Below, piece after piece: positions 48,579 through 61,960 of a stretch of 64,000 nucleotides of DNA. The first letter of the stretch is position 1. Each line of letters starts with the position of its first letter. The DNA lies in assembly GCA_022495005.1 (NCBI GenBank), contig JAGYXB010000447.1, positions 496,001 through 560,000 of the forward strand. The letters run 5' to 3'. Under the pieces are notes generated by a model. It saw nothing but the letters and a program-made list of their open reading frames with translations. It did no database searches and was not told the origin of the DNA. Made by a program: the position numbers and the translations under genes. Origin of the DNA: Rhyacophila brunnea (taxonomy: Eukaryota > Arthropoda > Insecta > Trichoptera > Rhyacophilidae).

Positions 48579-49806
48579 AACTTGTGGAGAAAATATTATA
48601 ATTTATGTAAATATAACCTAATAATACTTCAATTTAATAGTGATCGGACGTCAATTAGATTAATTGGCATAAAGCTTTATATATATTACATTGGTTTGTG
48701 TTTTTAAATATTAAAAAAAACACAATTGCTTGATTGAATATATTATATAAGAGAGAAATTCAATCAATGAGATTATATTTTTTTCATTAGGTTGGGTACT
48801 TACGTTAAATAAAAATAATGATATTATAAATTTAGATTACAATGATTTTACAACAAATAAATAAAATAAAATACAATATTATGCACTTAATTATTATCCG
48901 CTTTAATATGATTGACTAGGTAACTTGAAATATACATTTATTATGTCCTGTATTATTAAATGTTTTTAAATATTTTATTGAGGATATAAATTTATATATT
49001 ATTATACTAAAAAATCTCTGATCAATTAATAAATCCACTGAAAAATACGCATAAATTCATATAAGAGAATATTCATAAAAAAAACTATCAAATGAAACTA
49101 GGTACAATGGTATATTATTAAATTAATATTCATTCCATTCTCTATTGTTACATTGTAATCCTGTTTATAATAAACATATTATCAACATGCGTTAAAACTA
49201 ATTATTAGCTAATTAATAATTTCATATACATTGTGAATATCTAATAAGATAACCCTATCCAAATGTATATTCCACAGATTTGCCGTGGAAACGAGCGGCG
49301 TCAATTTATTAATTGGATTAGTACAAATAAAGCCTTCTTATATTATGAAAATGGAGCTTGAATATGCTACTGTGAAAGTTAATCTAGAAAACATGTTACT
49401 GAGGCTAACGACTGAATTAATTGTGATACATTTTACATTTCAGATGATGCCATAGATGATTTCATAATGAGCCAAGTCTAATGCATCGAAGCATCATTAT
49501 TTGGATGAATAATATTACATTATAATAAATGTTATAAAATACCTTACAGTTTATATGATTCTCATATTAATATACTTTTGAAATTTTTATAACACAGGTA
49601 ATTATCACCAAAGTAACTTGATTTAATCTTTGTTGTATCGTATATATATGTAGGTACTCGATTTTCCTTCCAAAATCGCGTGCACTAGAGTATGCGTGGT
49701 TCCGCTTACGGTTATTGATGGAAAAATACAAAAAAGTTTTTCCCTTGTAGATATTAAGTCGCAATGTCCGACATATTTAAACTGAGAGTTGGATCAATAA
49801 TTTGAG

Positions 49807-50010
49807 ATGCTCTTTCCTATCAACCGACGTATATTGACACGCTCTGAGGATGTGATCGAAATCCTGCAATTTACCATAATAATAAACAAGTTGGATATTC
49901 TTTTAGGCCAAGCTGAGAGAACTTGGATGCAAGATCACTGTGTTTGGTTAAGAATTGAAAAGTTTAATGATCTCAGATCAATTTTATTATCTGATTTAGC
50001 ACCATTTTAA
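49807..50010 (+). CDS. Unidentified 67-codon open frame
   Basis: It reads MLFPINRRILTRSEDVIEIL, then LLGQAERTWMQDHCVWLRIE and RSILLSDLAPF. The composition is balanced and polar, unlike the random frames around it. No known domain is recognised. It could be a transposase or LINE fragment, or an exon. No splice context was identified with confidence. Confidence 0.25.
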   Translation: MLFPINRRILTRSEDVIEILQFTIIINKLDILLGQAERTWMQDHCVWLRIEKFNDLRSILLSDLAPF

Positions 50011-50065
50011 ATTTTGGGAAAAAATGCTTTTTTACCTTAGAAGAGAAGGTTAATTGTTCCCACAT

Positions 50066-50181
50066 TGACTGCTGACTAGATGATTACTTTTTAATTACCA
50101 CATTTAAATAGCATGCTAATTATATCGAATGGTCACCTAGTCATTACGCATTGGGCGCGTCTTTAGTGTCCAATGTATTAA
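50066..50181. mobile_element. Short repeat family B, free-standing copy
   Basis: TGCTGACTAGATGATTACTT, AATTACCACATTTAAA, GTCATTACGCATTGGGCGCG and a GTATTAA end match the insertion within the SINE at 16515-16634 in order and spacing. Confidence 0.65.
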
Positions 50182-51557
50182 GATGGCGGAACTTTTCGAA
50201 CGTACTAGCTCATGAATTCAATATCCTGATGCGGTGATACTGTGTTACTACACACATCCTGCCACAGACCCCCGATTAAGGTAATCGTAGAACAGCTGAC
50301 CTGAATGTGCAAGACGTAAACTCAAGCAAAGACGCCAGAGCATCGGTAGAGGTATCTACTCTACTCTTATAAGCGTTAGTGAGCGCTGAGGGCCAGTAAT
50401 GCTAATCGTTGGCCGCTGAGAAGAGCTTATTGGATAATTACTTTGGTACGTATCACGTGGTGGCAGCAATAATCATGTATATTTTAATAGTTTTTAACTC
50501 AATCAACAATCTCAGAGATCTGGTGGTACTGTATGTAGAGAAAAATATTGTTTTTTTTATTAAATAAATATCATAATATTATATTACATGGGGTAATTAT
50601 ATTTTAAATTTAAATTAGTGAAGTAATAAATATGTAACGATTTTTAATACTGTAACAATCATACCACACAGCATGAAAAGAGTGGCACACTGTATTATGT
50701 ATGTTTTGTTGTCAAAACAAAACAACAGAGCGATAATGATTATCAGCATTTCCTCAATCATAACTGGATCAGAAGGGTATATTATTGTGAATTGTTAATT
50801 GCAACAACATCTCTTGTAATATATGGACTGCATTTGCAGCAAGTGGAAGGAAAATGCATGAATTCTCACTAATTGAACCGTCACGAGACGCACTACTATC
50901 TTCACGACTGTCACGAGTCGTTCATTCGATATAGTCAACGTTCATTCTACTCGAATCAAGTCTCTCAATTTATCAATATAATCAATCTTTTGACCGCATC
51001 GATCGCACCAGTAAAGCATTACCCGAGATTATAATCTCACGCAGTCATTTCCTATATATTATTATCCTAAGAAATTTTGGAAAACGCACCATTTTTTTAT
51101 GTAAATACCATTTTGTTGATTTTTAAACTATTTCAATTCATTTTTTAGAGTCCCGAATTAACTTCAATTTAAATCCGACACAATCTGATAAAACTCGACA
51201 CAATCACAGATAATATCATTTTTAAATGGCGTTTTATATCCGTCACCATACATTTTTGCGTCATGCCGGAATTTAATCTTGCAAGAAATCTCGTTTATAG
51301 CTAAATTTTATCTATATAGACATAATAATAATATCTATATATAACATAATATTATGTTGATCAACTAGATTTGAGTGTCATTGGCGATAATAAGTTTTCG
51401 TCAGTCTTTTTCTTATTCAAGACAAAATAATATATATATATACTTATCAAATTTATTATAAAAATAAATATTTAATATAAATACTGCGTATAGTTTTTTT
51501 CTGTTTTGTTCAGCAAAATAATTGTCATAAAATTTTCTGTTTGTAATAATATCAAGT

Positions 51558-51728
51558 AAAAAATACTATGATACAGAAATAAGTGACTCAAGAGAAGTAT
51601 TTGAAAAGCTAAAAGATTTCTTGGTAAAAGAAAATAAGGATAAACTCCGTGTGTGCTTAATAGAAAATCATGCGGATAGCGCTTTCGACCTCAGAAACTT
51701 TTCCATTTATAAGGATGTTTACACTTAG
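51558..51728 (+). CDS. Possible terminal exon or gene fragment, unidentified
   Basis: 56 sense codons and a TAG without an initiating ATG near the start. The frame reads KKYYDTEISDSREVFEKLKD, then VKENKDKLRVCLIENHADSA and DLRNFSIYKDVYT. An AG dinucleotide at 51555-51556 could serve as acceptor, but it has a poor pyrimidine tract. The charged, balanced composition is unlike AT-driven noise. No family is recognised and no partner exon was found upstream. It may be a host exon or a retroelement fragment. Confidence 0.25.
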   Translation, partial: KKYYDTEISDSREVFEKLKDFLVKENKDKLRVCLIENHADSAFDLRNFSIYKDVYT

Positions 51729-51959
51729 CAAATATACTGATGGACTTTCTTAGATGTTTGTAAATATTAATTAATATAACTTTTATTTCGAATGGAAATA
51801 CCTTTATATACATATAATTATTATTTGTAAAGTTTTGTTTATTATATTAATTCCATAATAATTTTCTAAAAAATAATAAAAAAGTGAAAAAAACATTTAA
51901 TTTTTTTTTCTTTACAATAAAATGAAAAATTATAACTATTTAGATACCTATGATAATTT

Positions 51960-51970
51960 AACTATTATAT
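51960..51970 (+). repeat. Target-site duplication, left copy (11 bp)
   Basis: AACTATTATAT is repeated exactly at 52394-52404, immediately outside the second truncated LINE. Confidence 0.75.
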
Positions 51971-52393
51971 GCGAATCATGGCACCTTACGAAGGCTCAGA
52001 GCAACCGTATACTGAGCTTCGAAAACAGATGTTTGCGACGAATACTGGGTGTAAAGTGGTATGACTTTAGAAGCAACGAGGAGATAAGAGAACGCACCAA
52101 GCAGCCTCTCATCACGCTGAAAGTGAAAAGGCGACGTTGGAACTGGCTCGGCCACGTGCTGCGGATGCCAGAAGAGAACTTTAACCTGGCTTGCCTGTTC
52201 TTCAAGCCGACCGGATTCCGGCGACCTGGAAGGCCGCTAAATACAATCTACAGAGTGTATACGGCGGAGCTACGGGATGCTGGTTTGACCTGGAACAAAG
52301 CAAGAAGACTGGCAGGCGACAAGGATTCTTGGAGGCGCCGCGTGGTGTCCATATGCTCCAGTTAAGGGGCGGATATGGCCAAAGAAGAAGAAG
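51971..52393 (+). pseudogene. 5'-truncated non-LTR retrotransposon, C-terminal end of the polyprotein
   Basis: Directly after the left target duplication the frame reads ESWHLTKAQSNRILSFENRC, then LRRILGVKWYD, KRRRWNWLGHVLRMPEE, GRPLNTIYRVYTAELRDAG and a stop at 52363-52365 after SICSS. These are the SETW..LTK..FE.RCLRRILGI, WLGHV.RM and GRP..TW blocks seen downstream of the reverse transcriptase in a LINE family different from the one at 47753. The 3' end is GATATGGCCAAAGAAGAAGAAG, a GAA-type simple tail. The ATG upstream of the target duplication is not part of the element. There are no stops or shifts inside, so the insertion is probably young. Confidence 0.85.
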
Positions 52394-52404
52394 AACTATT
52401 ATAT
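52394..52404 (+). repeat. Target-site duplication, right copy (11 bp)
   Basis: AACTATTATAT follows the GAAGAAGAAG tail and is identical to 51960-51970. Confidence 0.75.
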
Positions 52405-55400
52405 TATAATATATTTGTAAAAACTTTTTAATGAAATATTTATAATATGTTTAAAGCCAGGATTGACCTTTAGTGGTAAATGCTACGATACATATTACCA
52501 CTGTGTGGAATAATTGAGTAATTTTAATTACGATGAAATGTTTCATAAAAAATATATTACCTATATTACAAAACGGTATTGGGTAATGGATTGAAGGGAA
52601 AAGAAAAGAATTAATTGATCACTAAATAGAATAACGCAAAAATTATTTGCATATTCGATATAAAGGAACGGCTGTTATGAATATGTCGTAAATGGAAGAA
52701 TTTGAAGATGCTGATGGTCTGGAGTAGCTTTTATGGAAGGTGATCTAGAAGATGCGCGTCAGCATATTAGTGGATTCAAGTGAGGACACTTACTAGGGGC
52801 AATCTTCACTCATCCTGGATACGAGCAGAGAAGAGTGAAAAGTGGAGCGTCTCGGGTAGTCAAAAGATAAAAGCGACACAAGAAGATAAAGAAAATTAGT
52901 AAGTACTTACTAATATTATACCATATATCAGTTTTGGTTAATTAAAACAAAATTATAATGATATACTTTTTTGAAATCGGGAAATTGCATTAGTTATCAG
53001 TATGGTATAAAATTATAATGCCAACTTTAGCTTCAGCTTGTAATAACTTTTGAGAGTTAGGTTATCAAATTATTCTGTGAAAGTTTAGTCAAGCTTTCGT
53101 CCAGCTGTGCTTATTTATATCAACTGGTGACTAATAAAAGTACCTAAACTGGTTATCCGTTCAGTTAAATAATATATATGTTCATTTTTCTTCTGATAAT
53201 TCTTCAAAATGAGAATGTTTCTTTTGTTATATTATAATTTTATTCAAGGCATGTTTTCTTTTTACTATTTAAGCATTGGCGAATAACAAATTATAAATTT
53301 TTATGCACCTATTAGTTACTTCCATGGTAACAAGATTTCTTCAAAATCAAAATTGTTTCCTATTGTCGGACATATCCGGAAACAATAGTAAAGACTGCGA
53401 AACTAATCAATGCGTTCCGTACAGACTATACAATTAAAGTAATATATTGTATGCTTAATTTTAAATTTTATTTAAATGATGATCTAAATGTCACATTATG
53501 AATGTCTTGAATAAAAAATATTAGTCATATAACTAATATGTTTTTTATGCTAAATGCAAGTTAGGTATGGAAATGGCCGAGAAGAGTAAAAACATTAAGA
53601 AGTAGCCTTTATCTAATAGTGGCTCTAGGGTGACTGAGAAGATGATAATGATAAAAGAACTATTAGTATATTTGGATCTTGATTACCCTTCACTTTAAGG
53701 ACGGTGGCAAAGATTGGTCTTTGATTGGATACCGAAACAGATGAGTACCGCTTAGATGAGTACCTGAAATGGTTGCTGATTTGGCTACTTTTGACGTATC
53801 CAATATCATAAAGTGATATTTGATATACCAGAGGACATCTAGAGTACTTTAAGTAGAGGGTGGTCATTAATTTTTTTTTATTCTTTCTCACAAATCAATC
53901 AATGGTTTTTTGTACTTATAATAATAATTACTGAATGCATACATATTTTTCGAAAAAGAAACCAAATAATTTTTTGAAATTAATATTAGACGTTTTTTAC
54001 TGTCACCTTGAAAGAATTAATTGCAGTGTTCGGCTGTGAAACTACAAAACCCAGTAAGGGACTTCAGAAACAATGTTTATGCAAAAAGTCAAAAAATAAT
54101 ATAATCAATATGTATTGTATCAACGTATAGATAGAGTATAACATTTTTTAATATATTAAATTAATAATGTTTTTTTTTCAACGTCTTCACCGATTTCTGA
54201 GCTTTACTAGTTTTCAATATAATATCGAATATTAGGTAGTACACAAGCATTAATAGATTTTGACCTTGATATTATTACAATTTAAATGTTTTCAAATTAA
54301 TAATATATTTAGTAGGTATTATGTCTTTTGTAATATTATTTACCTGAACAAATTGTTTCCAGATAACTGGGAGCTTAGAGTGAGGAAATAAAAGAATAAC
54401 CAATAATTATGCTATATAGGTACAATAAAGTTAATATTTAAATAATAAACAAACGTAATTTAAAAACACCTCAAATAAATACCTACTAGAAATATTTTTT
54501 TTGAAAACATACGACGCCCGACGGGTCATGAACCTATAACTACTGTTTTTGCGTCAATTTGCTTATTTCTTGAATAAAATACATAGTTGATTACATTATT
54601 TAAATATATTTAAGTTAAATTATGTCAATATGCATACAAATACGTTTAGATAATTAAAATACTACATCATTAATGGCAGTTATGAAAGTAACGTGCATGT
54701 GCTCAATTTATGTTTATCAGTAATATGTTAAATGAAATAAAAGTCTAGTTTAAACCAAAATTTGGCCACACTCCAACAAGAATACCATAATCTGATAAAA
54801 ATGAATGGCACAATCCAAAATTTTGATCCAATAACTCTTGCGCTCCTCTTGGTTATTGTTTGATATTGTTTTTGATACATACTATGTTTTGAATTTATTT
54901 GTAAACCAGTAGCCAGACGTAGTTAGTGACATATTTAATGTTAAATATTATCCCGAAAGTGACGCTTTTTTTTAATATAGACTTATCGCGAATATAATAT
55001 CCCTATTAAAATTTATTAATATTGCGTACATATTTAAAATTAAGAATATAAATTTGATTTTTAATTTGCGATTAAAAAAAATAAAAGGGACAAAACAATT
55101 AGGCTGTTTTGTTTCATTAAAAGTTTCTGAAAAACCCTTATTGAGTATTGACCGCTTCTAAAAAAGGTAGCCGAGAACATTTTATCTTTCTTCCTATAGC
55201 TCCTTAATTGTGAGTATGTTCTATTATACCAACTAACTATCTATGTTATAGGAAAGCTAAAGGAAATCTAGAGAATCTAGGAAAGATCAAGTTATTATCA
55301 CAGCTTTGATATCCTTTTGTCCTTCCATTTTCCTGCTGATAAACTTATCGTCAGGACATTCTTGAATTGATTTGATTAAATAACTGAAATTACTCTACTG

Positions 55401-56071
55401 ACAAGGGAATAACGACAGCCATGTTGGTTATTTTTCTTGGTATAAAATACTTTCCTATATTATCGTAAAAACAACAGTTATATTTTAATCCAACAGCTCA
55501 TCCAACCATCATATATTTTTTTATCAATTATTTACAGCCAAATTGTTTTTGAAGAAAACTATTATACCTACATCATATTATTTAACTTTTATTTAAGAAA
55601 AGTTTTATTTTTTATTGTGGATGCTTCTATTGAAGTTGGGTGAATTCTAAGAAATTATAATTCTCATTGCCAAAAATATGCTTTATAATGGAAGAAAAGC
55701 CTAATAAAATTGAGATAGGTAGTACGCAAAACATATTAACAGAATATAAATGTCACAGGTACGAATTTTTTCTAAAATAATATCTAGTAACTTGCTCGTT
55801 AAAAATGCTTTATTTATAAATATTATGAATAACATATTTTTTATTCATTTCAATAAAACAATAATTTATTTTAAAAAGCATTAGTAAGGTTGCTTAAATA
55901 ACACTAAGAACCGATTTTGATGGCACGTATGAGTCAAAGTACCTATTAAATTAATACCATGATTCAAAATAACACCTCAGTTGCATTATATAAGGCTATT
56001 ATATAAGATACCTAAATATTATTTTTTTATGTTAATTAAATCTAACGGTATAAGATATCAAAGTGATATTA
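52405..56071. other. Intergenic stretch, nothing recognised
   Basis: AT-rich sequence with short random frames. The part 52640-52880 is somewhat richer in G with GAAGATG words but yields no recognisable protein. No inverted repeats or tRNA-like promoters were noticed. Confidence 0.5.
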
Positions 56072-56814
56072 TTGCACCATCTTGTTAGAACCACATATCG
56101 CTAGAACTAATTCATCTAAATCATGCCACAAAAAATAAGTACCTAATCGTGTTTTTGTAGCATTGGCAATAACTACATTGCCATTTTCATTTTCAAAAAA
56201 ATACGGTCCAATTACGCCTCCAGACCATTAACCACACGAAACTGCTAATTTTTGTAGATGTAAACATATTGTTTTGAATATAACATGTGAGTTTTCATTA
56301 CTCCAAATGCAACAATTGTGCTTATTTACGACGCCATTTTAATCATTATGAATTCCATCGCTGAAGATGGTTTTTTCATGAAATTAATGGGTTTGTTTCA
56401 AGTTGCACTAAAATTTAATCAGCAGATGTTCGACGCACCAAATGGTCATTCGGTTTAAGTTCTTGTGTAAACTTAATATTTATGAAGAATATTCTATGTA
56501 TTAAAAGTACAAGTTCTTGAGAACGACGTGTAATTGATTGTTCTGGATTTTTATTTACACTTTAATTCACAACATCAAAATTTCCAGCCGTTTACCAGGA
56601 CGTTTACATTTATGACGAGTTGGATTCGTAACATCACAAAAATTACCATTTGACTTGAGTTTTCCAATCACATTACGAACAGTAAGCTCTGCAAGTTAAT
56701 TATTTTGACCATAAAATTCATGTAAAGCCCAAAACGTAGCTCGATAGATTCATTATTGTTGTAATGAATTTTAACAATTATTTGAATACGCTATACAACT
56801 GTGTATCTTTTCAT
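56072..56814 (-). pseudogene. Tc1/mariner-superfamily transposase, decayed
   Basis: Read on the - strand from ATG at 56812-56814, several frames combined give the standard order of a mariner-type transposase. An N-terminal helix region (QRIQIIVKIHYNNNESI, ALHEFYGQNN, LTVRNVIGKLKSNGNF) is followed by a linker, LTQELKPND, then the first catalytic aspartate region TIFSD. VNKHNCCIWSNEN, WSGGVIGPYFFENENGN and finally DMWF-stop-QDGA close it, the last being the second catalytic aspartate box in which the usual glutamine is a stop. Homology ends there, so the third acidic residue is missing. Stops and frame shifts are numerous. A related copy lies at 62933-63440. Confidence 0.82.
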
Positions 56815-56899
56815 TATAATTAAAAAAACTATAAGTACTGAATACAAATGGTAATTTTGGTGGGAAATAGAAAAAAATGGCTGCAATGACATTTTAAAA

Positions 56900-59800
56900 A
56901 GGTTTAGTATCAATTCGACTACTATTTACTTTAATTGTAGTGATTGGTGAGTAGATATATCGGTAGCTTAAACGGCAAAGTACAGCACTTTCCAGTAGGC
57001 TTTTTAGGTGATATGAAAATTTTTGTATATTAAATAAATGTTTTTTTAGATTGTAAAGCGATGGACATTGTAGAACAAAAACTGCTGTACCTAATTTTTC
57101 TTTTTCGTTTTATGTGCTTTAGCAGAATAACTCAGAGTTGATCACTATTTCTTTATTTAGAGCAAATAAGTTTCACGTCTACTACGAGTGGTGCTAAGAT
57201 TCAAATTCAAATAATATGTAAATATTTTAGTCGATCTGAGATTTTGAGAATTTTTTTATATTATCAAATTGCTACCGACATTTATATATTATACGTGTGA
57301 CGCCTTATATTAAGACATTCATCATTATCGGTGATTTATTAACCCAAAACAAGCATTTTCTCCTTATTCTAGCCCAGCATCTTCCAGGTGTCTTCTACAT
57401 CGGTTGCTCCAACATCCTTATTGACACCGTTCAGATACCAAGATTTGGGGCTGACTGTTGGCCCTTGACCGTTGAATCTGCCACTCAGTGGTTTGTAACT
57501 ATTAATTCTTAATTAAGTTTAACGAATGTGGTGATAAATTATCCTTGGAAGAGGTCATAGAGCTCCTAGTTTTGGAGTATACGACATAGTAACACAATAT
57601 TTTTTTTATTTTTAGAATATAATTCCTATCAATTTTATTAAATGCTATAATAATAGAGTAACTGTGAGTGATGTCCAGCATATTTTTTGTATCTATTATA
57701 CTTCCATTAGCGATAATATCGACCGGCTAATTGTTTGCTATGTGTGACTCATGTTAAGAGAAAAATTAGATACCATTTTTATCTATTTTATTACTTAAGG
57801 GGTAAACATTTCTAAAATTTAAAAAAATTAAAAAGTAATTCTAAAATTAGGAATTTTAGGTACCTAAGGTGGGAAATTTTCTGAAAAGATTCTGAAACCA
57901 TTAGTTTTGGATGATACATCTTTCCTTGTTTTGTGATATTATATATAATAATGATAATATAACATTCATATAATATATACCCCTTCTTATAAAATAGTAA
58001 ATGTTTAAGTTTATCTTACTTTATCGCACTATTTTGAATAACTCTTTGTTTACCTGGATATTTTGGTGTATCACCAACAGAAAATCACATGCTATTATAA
58101 AATTATATTTTTTTCATAATTTTATTTATTATTAAATAATTGTAAAAATTATGTAGGTATTAACTTAAAAATAATAAGATTATTTATAATAATATACTTA
58201 ATATAAGTAAAAACTCATCATAAAAGATGAGTGAATACGTATCGCAAAATTATTTGTTCAACATTAAAAATAGTAGTAAGTATACTTGTTTCAATATTAC
58301 AACGTTAGTAAATTCAAGTCAAAGCTCTACTAGACACATTATTATTACATTTCATGTATCGAATAAAAATGGATATATCATTCCTAGGTATATAATTGCT
58401 AAAATTATGATTAACTAAATAATAGTAGGAAATTCCATTGAAAATTTGATATTTTTTAACAAACATATTTATATGGTGGGTACCTTTAATTTTAATGCAT
58501 TTGCCTCAGTGACATTATTAATTTGCCAAGTAACATTTAGGAAGATAATGATCATTTCAAAATTGGTAAAAAATAAATTTCAATATATCTCTTAAAAACA
58601 ACAACTTATGGACAAGAACGTAATAGACATACACAATCTAAAAAAAGTTATTACTTATATTGAAAACCATGGATTAATAATAATAATACCGAATATGAAA
58701 ATAACATTAAGTACCTATAGTATGTCATTTCAGCAAATGCATATCTTACAATAAATTTGTGAGTTTATTACTAATATACTACATATAATATTATTTGGTC
58801 TTAAATTACTTAAATAAATTAATGTTATATTATAAATTATTCTAAAATAAGATCAAAAATCTTGTATGCAAAAAAAATATAATTAAAAATGTAACTCTTT
58901 TCGTATTTCGTAAAAGTATTTATAAATTTGAGCGAGAAGTGTAGGATTTAAATAAATTTTACATTTCAACATGGAAAACTTTACAATATAATATACCTGC
59001 TTACATTGATTATTAGACAAGTCATACGCTATGCATTTTATAAATATATCCATGGATACATTCTGGAACCAAGATATTTAATCAAACTAAATGGATTGGA
59101 TTTATTTTCAACAACATGATCCAACGCAATCTTTGTGACTTACATAATCTACCAATGATTTGCGGTTCTCTTTCCTAAGTTATTTAGCTCGTGGTTCCTT
59201 TTTACGCCCTAAGTTTCATTTTGGGTTCACTACCGTAAATAATATCTAAGTCATCCCAAATCATTAATTTTGTAAATTATTTGAGCATATCCCTCGTCAG
59301 TTGTACTATACATAAATGTCAATGACAAAATTATATTTGTTGATTATTTTCATAATATTTTACTATTTTTAATCTCATTTTTTTGATGGAAAGTTGTAAT
59401 CGTGATAAATGAGGAGATTATAGAATGGTGAATAAAAAGATTAGAGAAGTTGAAAGTTAAGAGTAGAGCATGATTAAGATGTAAGAGTAAAATAGGATAA
59501 TTAAATAGTTCAGGGCATGTGATCGCGCTGACAAATGTATGTGACTATCGGTGAACTTGTACCTATGGAATATAATAAAAAAAGAGTTTAAGTAGATACC
59601 TACTAAGAAAAATGTGTATAAACAAGACTTGTAAGTGTATGATAAAATTGATTAATGATTAGGGTACCAAATGCTTTCTAAATATGTACATGATGGTATA
59701 TTGAAGAAAACACTGTAATTTAGAGGTAACAACTGTTTATTATAAGCTAGAAAACATTGAATTTATTTAAAAAAGTAAGAAAATACAGACATGAAATTCA

Positions 59801-59940
59801 AGAGACTCGTGATCTTTGCTATGTGAACCAATATAGTTTTACTATAACATTATAATACAAAAATAGGGGTACACATCTGCTGGTTTATTTGAAGACACTG
59901 ATTTTACAAATGGTAATGAAAGGTCAATGAAACGAAAGCA
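56900..59940. other. Intergenic stretch with one anonymous frame
   Basis: Mostly AT-rich. A 71-codon frame at 57297-57512 covers GC-richer sequence (LAQHLPGVFYIGCSN, PRFGADCWPLTVESATQW) that may be a repeat fragment. The rest is unrecognised. Confidence 0.4.
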
Positions 59941-59954
59941 ATACTGAGAATTAA

Positions 59955-60130
59955 TGTGACCGGCGTCCGTACCGGCCATCAACAAAAGTAAGTTAAGTGC
60001 AGAGCTTCTCTCAGATCAAACGCCAGGGTAAATAGAGGTCCATCCCCCATTGCCGCCAAAGTTAAAAGTAGGGTCTCGTCCTGCCGCAGGGTGGGGGTTG
60101 GTGTGAAAGACACAACCAATCTTGCATCTT
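59955..60130. repeat. GC-rich anonymous island
   Basis: It stands out sharply from AT-rich flanks (CCGGCGTCCGTACCGGCC, GTCCTGCCGCAGGGTGGGGG). The + strand right edge CATCTTCTTCTCG is a GAAGAAGATG on the other strand. It resembles a piece of a repeat or LINE tail, but no motif decides it. Confidence 0.4.
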
Positions 60131-61740
60131 CTTCTCGTAATCAGCATTTACCTACTTTGGATTTAGGTATAGGTATCCACAACGTGGCAAAGTCATAACT
60201 GATGTAGGTACTTATTTTATATGTGTATTTTAAAAAGGTGTGTAGTGTTTAGAGAAAAATACTGTTTAAAAAATAATGTAAAATAAAAAAAACACCAATA
60301 TTTATGTATTGTATATCAAATTACATACCTAACTCATTAATTTGATTATTAAAAAGAGATTTCTATTAATAAAAATTACATACTCATAAATAGAACATTA
60401 ACTGACGATATTGTTTTTACACACAAATGTCGAAAAGCTTTCCTAACTGAGAAATTATTATTAGCCATCTTATCTCATCCTATAAGCTCCATGCACTGCA
60501 AACATCATGAAATTTTTACAGACGCCGGTATTGAATCTGAAATTTTAGAAAAAAAACATTTTCCTACTCGATCACCATCTTTACATACCACATACTTCCC
60601 TAGAAAATTATTCTGCAATTAACGCACAGTATAATTAATATTATATAAGACCATCGATTCTGAAGTCAACTTGCGTTTTAAGTAAGGCAAGATACGTCCA
60701 AGGTATCCACGTTAAGATTGTTAAAGAAATTCTTTATAAGAAATATTCGCACGGACTTTAACCGAACCTTAATCTTAGGTTCAGAAAAATAAGTGAAATT
60801 CCTATAGAAAAAAGATTCATAATTATTACTGCCATGAAAGATTAATCAATGGCAATAATTCAAACTTCCTAGTATTAATTATTGTGAGTCTAATAATTAT
60901 ATTATATTGTGGCTCAAGATTTGATACAAATGGTTGTTAAAAGTAGGTTATTTTTATAATGATAAGCAATCACATCATGCCCCTAAAAACTTAAAAATCG
61001 TTATTTTTAAGGAAATAGAACACTAAAATTGTATTAAAAATAAACAAAAAAAATGTTACAATAAAAGATTATGGCAAAAGTATTCGACAGTTATTTGTAG
61101 AATTTGATAACCATTAAACATAAAACATTTAAGTATTATGCATCTACCTTAATAATGGAAATGTGAAATGATGGAAAATATTGTTATGAAATCTTCAAAA
61201 TATGTAAAGATATTTAAACTGAACTTATGTAATATCTCATGTACGTATTGTAACAATAAATAAGTGTATAATGTTGCCCCTTTGATCATATAAATCATTG
61301 TGACATACACAAAATTCCAGGATAATATTAATATCCTCGTGGTTTTTCGCAATCCATTCGCAAGCTACATTCATTATCGTAATTAAAACGTAACATAATA
61401 ATATACTTTGCTATAAATGGTCTGATTTTTATTCTTTAATTTAATATAAATAAATTACTTCATACAGGTTGATAAGTTTAATTAACGTAAGTTCTGTAGT
61501 CTATGATTAAGGAATATTTATTTGACTTAGTTCATTTTTTTCTATTTAAAATAGTACCATAATATTTCAATTTCAATTTTCTCTAGTCTTTTTGAATATT
61601 TTTTTTTAAATTGACAAAGGATAGAAAAGTTGAAAAATAGGCAATCTAAATTATTAACTAACTTTATTATAAATTCATAATAACATCATTATTATATATT
61701 TATATATTATCTATCTGTCTATAACGCAGAGGGTAAAAAA
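60131..61740. other. AT-rich intergenic stretch, nothing recognised
   Basis: No exon, transposon terminus or RNA gene was seen; short frames look random. Confidence 0.5.
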
Positions 61741-61754
61741 AATCGTATACAAAA

Positions 61755-61920
61755 TTGTGCGAGAGAGAGCGAGCAAGAGAAAAAATATTAAAGGGGGTAA
61801 TATGAAATTAAACATACCTTAATGTGTATGAGACAGAGAGAAGAATTATATACTTATATCAGTATGGTAAGATAGAACGTACACGTAAACGTATGATAGA
61901 GAGTGAGACAGGGAGAAGAC
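61755..61920. repeat. GA-rich low-complexity tract
   Basis: Interrupted GAGAGA/GAGACA runs (GTGCGAGAGAGAGCGAGC, GAGACAGAGAGAAG, GAGAGTGAGACAGGGAG). It lies directly left of the MITE at 61961. It is simple-sequence DNA and no gene is implied. Confidence 0.7.
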
Positions 61921-61960
61921 GTTTTACAAGTTTTAAGGTGAGAGAAAACATAACATTATG

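Larger units (their letters stand above)
48579..51957. other. Intergenic stretch between the two truncated LINEs
   Basis: Contents are AT-rich background, a coding-like frame at 49807-50010, the family B repeat at 50066-50181 and an open segment at 51558-51728. Nothing else was recognised. Confidence 0.5.
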
